Part shown: positions 5,712 through 10,208 of the stretch, one piece after another
How positions within the stretch are numbered: position 1 is the stretch's first letter
Layout of the letters: the number at the start of each line of letters is the position of its first letter
Source: an uncultured Ruminococcus sp.
GTDB lineage: Bacteria > Bacillota > Clostridia > Lachnospirales > Lachnospiraceae
Direction: 5' to 3'
NCBI GenBank assembly: GCA_900555215.1
Contig: USKR01000023.1
Coordinates: forward strand, 1 to 10,208
Length of the DNA: 10,208 nt
The notes under the pieces: generated by a model
The model's input: the letters and a program-made list of their open reading frames with translations, nothing else
Told to the model about the DNA's origin: nothing
Database searches by the model: none
Translations under genes and position numbers: made by a program

Positions 5712-7283
5712 TTATATAAGCGCCAGGATTATATCTGCGGCGAGCAGGACAGTCAGTACGGCACATACTGTCCACCTGACAGCCGGTCCGGGCTTTTCGA
5801 AGAATTCGGACCATTTGGGGGCAAGAAAATAGATAAAACCGCACCCCAGAAGTGCAAAGGCGGCACAGCCTCCCGGATAGATGCGCCCGTTTAAGTTCAG
5901 GTAGAAGTCGCTGTAATCCCGGAACGGGAAGCCCAGAAGGAGATCCGATATCAGGTTGGAACCGTATTCCAGGACAGAATATACTGCAAATGAGATCATA
6001 AATGCAAAGGCAGGTTTTTGGACCACACGTCTGGTAAGAACGAGGATCAGCAGACCATATATCCCATACAGCGGGATCCAGGGAGCAAAAAATGCCGTGT
6101 CTGTTTCAAAGGTCCCGTTTTGAAGAAGATGGATCATGATCTCCAGGATCCAGCCGAAAACGGAGAAGGCATGGAAGAGGAAGATCATGGAACATATATC
6201 ATATTTCCTGTCGGTTTTGACCGGGGAGCGGACGGCGCGAAGCGGAGGCTGCACAGAGAACAGAAATACGGGGTACTGTTCCGGGGCAAAGTAAGAAATC
6301 TTTGTATAGGGTCCGTTGGAATCGTCATAAAGAGCCTTGCGGATCAGCAGCTCGTCTTCGGAAGGCACATGCTCCAGGCAGGAATCGTTCAGCCGCTCGT
6401 ACCTCGGGGAGCGTGACAGCACATAATTCCGCCGCAGGAAAAGATACAGCTCGGATCTGCACGCGGTGATATAAGGATTTACAAACAGAAACTCCAGAAG
6501 TCCCAGGGTGAAGACAGAAAGGAGTACCCATCCGGCAAAAGACAGGTCCAGCAGGAACAGTTTCCATTTATTGTGTGACGTAAGCTGTTTTGACAGAAAG
6601 AAAGCATCCCGGCGGCTGATCTGAGGATTTTCTGCCAGAATGAAAGGGATCATGCTGTACTCATAGTGCTTGATTATCCCTCCGACAATGGTCAGATTCC
6701 ACAGGGTCTGAAAAAGGGTGCGGCAGAACATGATCCATGCAGGTCTGCACAGGCACCTAAGCTTGAAAAGAAAGAAAATTTTTGAGATCATGGTTTTATT
6801 ATAGCTGTGGCTTTCCATAAAAAAGCGTTTTTCGCCGATCAGGAGAAGGTTGTTGATAAATATCTGATATAAAAAGGCGAGCAGCAGACCGGCTGCAGCC
6901 AGGATAAGACCGGCGCCGATGCCTTCGCTGAGGAAAGCGTTGACTGATCGCAGGATATTAAAGAAAAGGGAGATATGATTTGAAAACATATCAATAGTAA
7001 TCTGCCCGGCGGCGCTTACGACGCGGCCGCTGATCCCGGGCAGGGTCACGCCTTCAAAAACGCGGCTGACTGTCTGAAGAACAATTTCAGAGTTTGGTAT
7101 ATCGAGGGCAAAGGCAGCGTCAGGCTCGCCTCCGACTGATACATTCTGGAGGGAGATGAATGTTGTCGAGACCGGGTAGGCAGTGGTGAGCATAGCTATG
7201 ATAAAGCAGACGGAAATCACTTTCCAGTAATTCTGCTTCAGCAGCGCGCGCGCCTTCTTTTTCAGCTCAATCCTTTTCCACAT
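5712..7283 (-). CDS. DUF975 domain fused to a CmpB-type putative ABC permease domain
   Basis: A 523-residue polytopic membrane protein of unknown function. Residues 1 to about 290 match the DUF975 pattern as I know it: an N-terminal WKRIELKKKARALLKQNYWK (2-21) followed by membrane segments near 22-36, 122-150, 192-215 and 243-272. Residues about 291-360 are hydrophilic. Residues about 362-523 match the CmpB-like family (formerly DUF1113, named putative ABC transporter permease): FSVFGWILE (373-381), PWIPLYGIYG (401-410), VLEYGSN (437-443), YSDFYLNLNGRI (457-468) and a closing hydrophobic helix (502-522). No ATPase gene is next to it, so the transporter name is unproven. Start ATG 7283 has GGGAGG 9 bases upstream and a near-consensus promoter beyond it. 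Confidence 0.8.
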   Translation of the reverse strand: MWKRIELKKKARALLKQNYWKVISVCFIIAMLTTAYPVSTTFISLQNVSVGGEPDAAFALDIPNSEIVLQTVSRVFEGVTLPGISGRVVSAAGQITIDMFSNHISLFFNILRSVNAFLSEGIGAGLILAAAGLLLAFLYQIFINNLLLIGEKRFFMESHSYNKTMISKIFFLFKLRCLCRPAWIMFCRTLFQTLWNLTIVGGIIKHYEYSMIPFILAENPQISRRDAFFLSKQLTSHNKWKLFLLDLSFAGWVLLSVFTLGLLEFLFVNPYITACRSELYLFLRRNYVLSRSPRYERLNDSCLEHVPSEDELLIRKALYDDSNGPYTKISYFAPEQYPVFLFSVQPPLRAVRSPVKTDRKYDICSMIFLFHAFSVFGWILEIMIHLLQNGTFETDTAFFAPWIPLYGIYGLLILVLTRRVVQKPAFAFMISFAVYSVLEYGSNLISDLLLGFPFRDYSDFYLNLNGRIYPGGCAAFALLGCGFIYFLAPKWSEFFEKPGPAVRWTVCAVLTVLLAADIILALI

Positions 7284-7317
7284 TTCGGTCTGCCTCCCAG
7301 GAAATTAATGTTACTAT

Positions 7318-7346
7318 ATTATAATTTATTCGAGTTTGATTTGCAA
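7318..7346 (-). promoter_or_regulatory. Strong SigA-type promoter for the DUF975-CmpB gene
   Basis: On the - strand, -35 TTGCAA (7341-7346), a 17-base spacer, then the consensus -10 TATAAT (7318-7323). The leader is short, about 30 bases, and carries GGGAGG before ATG 7283. Confidence 0.8.
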
Positions 7347-7391
7347 GCAGAGGGGATGCGCAGAGGAGTCTGGCGGGGCGGGAAAGCACAA

Positions 7392-7422
7392 AAAAAGAAT
7401 CTCTGTAACAGAGATTCTTTTT
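7392..7422 (-). terminator. Intrinsic terminator of the tRNA-Leu gene
   Basis: A perfect 14-base stem (AAAAAGAATCTCTG, 7392-7405, with 7409-7422) and a 3-base loop. On the - strand it ends in a run of seven Ts, 7 bases after the tRNA 3' end. Confidence 0.92.
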
Positions 7423-7429
7423 CAGGCAA

Positions 7430-7514
7430 TGCGGAAGAGGAGACTTGAACTCCCACAGGATAAAACTCCCACTAGAACCTGAATCTAGCGCGTCTGCCAT
7501 TCCGCCACTTCCGC
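7430..7514 (-). tRNA. tRNA-Leu (anticodon CAG)
   Basis: An 85-base class II tRNA. The acceptor stem GCGGAAG pairs with CTTCCGC. The anticodon stem CTAGA/TCTAG encloses the loop TTCAGGT, giving anticodon CAG, which reads leucine codon CUG. The long variable arm (TGGGAGTTTTATCCTG region) is typical of Leu. The T-arm GGGAG-TTCAAGT-CTCCT has one G-U pair. The discriminator is A. The 3' CCA is not encoded (the next bases are TTG), so it must be added by the CCA-adding enzyme. Confidence 0.96.
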
Positions 7515-7526
7515 TCGACAAATGGT

Positions 7527-7555
7527 ATTCTATCATAAGAAGATCGGTTTGTAAA
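7527..7555 (-). promoter_or_regulatory. Promoter of the tRNA-Leu gene
   Basis: On the - strand, -35 TTTACA (7550-7555), a 17-base spacer and -10 TAGAAT (7527-7532) preceded by TGA, which makes an extended -10 element. The tRNA 5' end lies 12 bases beyond the -10, leaving a very short leader. Confidence 0.8.
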
Positions 7556-7626
7556 CCCCTAATTTTTTAATTTTTCAGGGGCGGTTTGACGCGTCAGATC
7601 AGGTCCGTTTTGATTTTATACATTAG

Positions 7627-8226
7627 TTAAGGCAATTTATAACATGCCATTGAATATGGGAGAAAATAACCCTGTTCATGCCGGCATACAGGACAGACCT
7701 TCGGTGCGAGACGGCCTTCATGTATATAGCCGCAGTTTGTGCATATCCATTCGGATACCTGTTCGGTACTGTAATACATATTTGATTCCAGCATGTCTGC
7801 CAGCGCTCCAAAGCGTTTTTCATGGACATGCTCGATTTCGGCGATCTGGTAGAAAGCAGATGCGGCTTCCCAAAATCCTTCCTCTTCTGCTGTGTCTCCA
7901 AAGTTCTGATATACATCGGCATATTCTTCATGTTCATTGTGTTCAGCCGCGCGCAGAAGCTCAGACAGAGTATCCTGACAGTCGATCGGATATGAACCAT
8001 CAATGTGCACTGTCTCCCCTGAAAGCTCTTTTAAAAGATCGTAAAATCTCTCAGCATGGGCGCGCTCCTGATCAGCGGTATAGCGGAAGACATCAGCGAT
8101 AGTGAACATACCTTCATTAGCGGCATGTTCTGCCGCGATCGTATAGCGGCTGCGGGCCTGGCTTTCGCCGGCAAAAGCGCGCATCAGATTCTCTTTTGTT
8201 CTGCTCTCGGAAAAATTAACAGCCAT
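7627..8226 (-). CDS. rbr: Rubrerythrin
   Basis: A 199-residue cytosolic diiron peroxidase that reduces hydrogen peroxide in anaerobes, taking electrons through its rubredoxin domain. The four-helix ferritin-like domain shows the expected iron ligands: Glu21, Glu54 and His57 (QERAH), Glu95 and Glu98 (EHNE), Glu130 and His133 (EIEH). The C-terminal rubredoxin-like domain shows Cys162-Cys165 (CTNCGY) and Cys178-Cys181 (CPVC). The length is close to the classic rubrerythrin, with a few extra C-terminal residues. AAGGAGGAG lies 7 bases before ATG 8226. The gene is divergent from yedF across about 210 bases containing a PerR-like palindrome. I see no convincing terminator after the stop; the tRNA-Leu promoter lies in that gap. 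Confidence 0.97.
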   Translation of the reverse strand: MAVNFSESRTKENLMRAFAGESQARSRYTIAAEHAANEGMFTIADVFRYTADQERAHAERFYDLLKELSGETVHIDGSYPIDCQDTLSELLRAAEHNEHEEYADVYQNFGDTAEEEGFWEAASAFYQIAEIEHVHEKRFGALADMLESNMYYSTEQVSEWICTNCGYIHEGRLAPKVCPVCRHEQGYFLPYSMACYKLP

Positions 8227-8333
8227 GGCAGCTCCTCCTTTTTATTTAAAAAGTATGCCCCGGGAAGCTCAGAATATTCTTTGCTTTTCTTGATCGCCTT
8301 GGGGACGGCTTTATTCAGCATCTCTTTAAATTG

Positions 8334-8362
8334 TTGATAAAACAGGAGGAGTGTATTACATT
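8334..8362 (+). promoter_or_regulatory. Candidate promoter for yedF-selD
   Basis: -35 TTGATA (8334-8339) matches consensus at 5 of 6 positions. After a 17-base spacer comes -10 TACATT (8357-8362), 4 of 6. Better -10 sequences (TATAAT at 8364 and 8371) lie just downstream but have no matching -35 at normal spacing. The leader would be about 65-70 bases. Confidence 0.45.
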
Positions 8363-8376
8363 ATATAATATATAAT
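8360..8376. promoter_or_regulatory. AT-rich inverted repeat, possible PerR/Fur-type operator
   Basis: ATTATATAATATATAAT is a perfect 8-1-8 inverted repeat (8360-8367, centre 8368, 8369-8376). The known PerR box is TTATAATNATTATAA. The inner 15 bases here match it at 10 of 14 defined positions and keep the 7-1-7 geometry. It overlaps the -10 regions of both divergent promoter candidates. Rubrerythrin is a common PerR target in clostridia. Doubled TATAAT elements alone could also produce the symmetry. Confidence 0.4.
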
Positions 8377-8391
8377 CCAGATTACCTGCAA
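8362..8391 (-). promoter_or_regulatory. Candidate promoter for rbr
   Basis: On the - strand, -35 TTGCAG (8386-8391) and, 18 bases on, TATATA (8362-8367). An exact TATAAT at 8360-8365 overlaps it, but with a 20-base spacer. The leader to ATG 8226 would be about 130 bases. Confidence 0.35.
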
Positions 8392-8436
8392 AGGCAGATG
8401 TGATCGGCGATTGAACAATAAAAGGAGGAAAAATAT

Positions 8437-9060
8437 ATGGTTACGGTAAATGCAATGGGGGATATCTGCCCGATCCCTGTGGTAAAGACAAAGAAAGCGA
8501 TAGACGCGCTGACCGGTCCGGATCAGATCGAAGTGCTGGTGGACAATGAGACTGCGATGCGCAATGTCATGAAACTGGCAAAGAGTTCCGGAGCTTCAGC
8601 CGAGCAGGAACAGCTCGCAGAGAGGGAGTACCGGGTTCTGATCACTGTGGGGGAAAATGTGGTGAAGAACAGTGTTCCGGCGGCTGCAGGCGGCACGGAA
8701 AACGCGCAGAGCTGTCCTGCTTGTATCGGGACAGTGGCTGCCATCGGCTCTGACCGGATGGGCGGCGGAAGCGATGAACTGGGACGTATTCTGATGAAAA
8801 GTTTTATTTTTGCAGTGACGCAGATGGATGCCCTTCCGGATAAAATGGTGTTCTATAATGGCGGTGCAAAGCTGACAATCGAGGGATCGGAGTGCCTTGA
8901 TGACCTGAAAACCCTGGAAGAGCAGGGCGTGGAGATCATGACCTGCGGCACATGCCTGGATTACTATGGGATCAAGGATAAACTGGCGGTCGGAAGTGTG
9001 ACGAACATGTACAGCATCGTAGAAACATTGCAGGGAGCGATGAGCGTGATCCGTCCATAG
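8437..9060 (+). CDS. yedF: Sulfurtransferase-like selenium metabolism protein YedF
   Basis: A 207-residue two-domain cytosolic protein. Residues 1 to about 72 are TusA/SirA-like, with the CPxP motif at 11-14 (Cys11-Pro-Ile-Pro14), the persulfide/perselenide-carrying Cys of the family. After a linker, residues about 98-207 are DsrE-like and include GGGSDELGRILMK (109-121), FYNGGAKLTIEGSE (139-152) and CGTC (Cys170, Cys173). This fusion occurs almost exclusively next to selD and is thought to handle selenium or persulfide for selenoproteins, modified tRNA or the selenium-dependent molybdenum hydroxylase cofactor; its reaction is not established. GGAGG (8424-8428) lies 8 bases before ATG 8437. 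selD follows after 61 bases, probably in the same operon. The linker carries an additional CPAC (93-96). Confidence 0.95.
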   Translation: MVTVNAMGDICPIPVVKTKKAIDALTGPDQIEVLVDNETAMRNVMKLAKSSGASAEQEQLAEREYRVLITVGENVVKNSVPAAAGGTENAQSCPACIGTVAAIGSDRMGGGSDELGRILMKSFIFAVTQMDALPDKMVFYNGGAKLTIEGSECLDDLKTLEEQGVEIMTCGTCLDYYGIKDKLAVGSVTNMYSIVETLQGAMSVIRP

Positions 9061-9108
9061 CAGGGAAAACGGAAAATAAGATCAGCGGTTGGGAAGAGAA
9101 AGGCAGAT

Positions 9109-9114
9109 GGGAGG
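9109..9114 (+). promoter_or_regulatory. Ribosome binding site fixing the selD start
   Basis: GGGAGG lies 7 bases before ATG 9122. It excludes the upstream in-frame TTG 9089 and ATG 9107 as the main start. Confidence 0.85.
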
Positions 9115-9121
9115 AAAATAT

Positions 9122-10207
9122 ATGAGCGGAAAAACTTCTCTGTCAGGGAATATCCGTCTGACACAGTTTGCAAAACATGGAGGATGCGCGGCAAAGATCG
9201 GACCGGATACACTGTCCGGGGTGCTGGAGAAGCTTCCGAAGTTTAGTGATCCGTCACTGCTTGTCGGTTTTGAGACATCAGACGATGCGGCAGTCTACAA
9301 GGTGACAGATGATATCGCGGTCATACAGACTCTGGATTTTTTTACTCCGGTGGTGGATGATCCCTATACCTTCGGGCAGGTGGCAGCGGCGAACGCCCTG
9401 AGCGATGTGTACGCGATGGGCGGTGAACCGAAGATCGCACTGAATATCGTGGAGTTTCCCGGAGAGCTGGATCCGGATATCTTAGGGGAAATCCTCCGTG
9501 GCGGGGCGGATAAAGTGCATGAAGCCGGGGCAGTGCTCGTGGGCGGGCACTCGATCCAGGATGATGTGCCGAAATACGGTCTTGCAGTCACGGGTTTTGT
9601 CCATCCTGATAAGGTTTATAAGAACTATGGATGCCGGGAGGGCGATGTGCTGATCCTGACAAAGCAGATCGGGAGCGGCATCGTGAATACGGCGGTAAAG
9701 GCGCAGCTGGCGTCTGAAGAATCTGAGCAGGAAGTGATCCGGGTCATGACGACACTGAACAGGAAGGGAAAGGAGACTGCGCGCAAATACAGCATCCATG
9801 CGTGTACGGATGTGACAGGCTTCGGACTTCTCGGACATTGTTCCGAGATGGCGGCAGCCAGCGGGGCGCAGATCCAGATTAATGTAGAGGATGTGGCTTA
9901 CATGTACGGTGTGAAAGAATATGCGCAGATGGGGCTGATCCCCGGCGGCGCGTACCGGAACCGGAAGCATGTGGCGCCGGTTCTGGACACCGGAAATCTG
10001 GATGTAAACGGCTCAGATGAAATATGGCTGGATCTTCTCTGCGATCCTCAGACTTCAGGCGGACTCCTCCTTGCAGTGCCGGAGGAAGAGAAGGAGAGCA
10101 TCCTTGAAGAATTTGACCGCATCGGGATGGAGACGGAAGTCTCAGTAGTGGGAAAAGTTTTAAAGAGCGGGTGTGAGAACGGACAGATATGCCTGAGAAA
10201 GGGTTAA
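9122..10207 (+). CDS. selD: Selenophosphate synthetase (selenide, water dikinase)
   Basis: A complete 361-residue cytosolic enzyme ending just inside the window: ATP plus selenide plus water gives selenophosphate, AMP and phosphate. Selenophosphate is the selenium donor for selenocysteine, for 2-selenouridine in tRNA and for the labile selenium cofactor of molybdenum hydroxylases. Motifs: HGGCAAK (19-25) is the catalytic loop with Cys22 and Lys25, matching Cys17/Lys20 of E. coli. SDDAAVY (53-59), Asp72, NALSDVYAMGG (91-101), GGHS (141-144), DVTGFGLLGH (230-239) and DPQTSGG (308-314) are the PurM-fold ATP and Mg sites. The active-site codon is TGC, so this is the cysteine form. The second Cys of the common GCGCK loop is Ala24. 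It follows yedF and is probably co-transcribed with it. Confidence 0.97.
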   Translation: MSGKTSLSGNIRLTQFAKHGGCAAKIGPDTLSGVLEKLPKFSDPSLLVGFETSDDAAVYKVTDDIAVIQTLDFFTPVVDDPYTFGQVAAANALSDVYAMGGEPKIALNIVEFPGELDPDILGEILRGGADKVHEAGAVLVGGHSIQDDVPKYGLAVTGFVHPDKVYKNYGCREGDVLILTKQIGSGIVNTAVKAQLASEESEQEVIRVMTTLNRKGKETARKYSIHACTDVTGFGLLGHCSEMAAASGAQIQINVEDVAYMYGVKEYAQMGLIPGGAYRNRKHVAPVLDTGNLDVNGSDEIWLDLLCDPQTSGGLLLAVPEEEKESILEEFDRIGMETEVSVVGKVLKSGCENGQICLRKG

Positions 10208-10208
10208 G

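Noticed and set aside
7267..7536. A - strand open frame of 89 codons containing GGMADALDSGSSG
   Set aside because: It reads through the tRNA-Leu gene, its promoter and its terminator; this peptide string is a common false product of antisense/sense reading of tRNA-Leu/Ser genes.
7557..7578. CCCCT/AGGGG inverted repeat between rbr and tRNA-Leu as a possible rbr terminator
   Set aside because: Only 5 outer base pairs, an A/T-only interior needing a bulge, and no T run after it on the - strand. Too weak to call.
7588..7597. TGACGCGTCA palindrome downstream of rbr
   Set aside because: A single 10-base palindrome in a 110-base gap with no partner copy or adjacent promoter element; likely chance.

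Overview
The window looks like ordinary chromosome of an anaerobic, moderate-GC Firmicute. My best guess is a gut Lachnospiraceae or related Clostridia. The basis is strong AAGGAGG-type ribosome binding sites, SigA-type promoters, a tRNA gene with no encoded CCA, rubrerythrin, a YedF-SelD selenium pair, a DUF975/CmpB membrane protein and a clostridial type of carbamate kinase. This assignment is inferred from gene types, not from a database search. I see no phage, transposon, CRISPR or plasmid genes.

Left block, + strand, 1-3716. The 3' end of one ABC exporter subunit overlaps by 8 bases the complete gene of a second subunit, as in a two-gene heterodimeric multidrug-type exporter. Then come a Nudix hydrolase, a small flavodoxin-family protein and a NadM-like nicotinamide-nucleotide adenylyltransferase, all in the same direction with short gaps. 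The block ends at a strong hairpin (3726-3765) that can terminate transcription from both sides.

Middle block, - strand, 3789-8226, read right to left. It holds rubrerythrin (rbr), tRNA-Leu(CAG) with its own promoter and terminator, a 523-residue DUF975-CmpB fusion membrane protein with a near-consensus promoter, a divergent carbamate kinase with a structured leader, and a hemolysin III/TrhA-type membrane protein with its own promoter. These look like separate short transcription units. The carbamate kinase and hemolysin III genes are separated by a terminator.

Right block, + strand, 8437-10207. yedF and selD form a selenium operon (sulfurtransferase-like protein plus selenophosphate synthetase) divergent from rbr. 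The roughly 210-base rbr/yedF intergenic region holds a perfect 8-1-8 AT-rich inverted repeat that overlaps the best promoter calls on both strands. It resembles a PerR-type operator, though the match is imperfect.

No clearly new multi-gene system is visible. The points most worth checking are the rbr/yedF palindrome, the divergent carbamate kinase and its leader, the DUF975-CmpB fusion, and the asymmetric nucleotide sites of the ABC pair.
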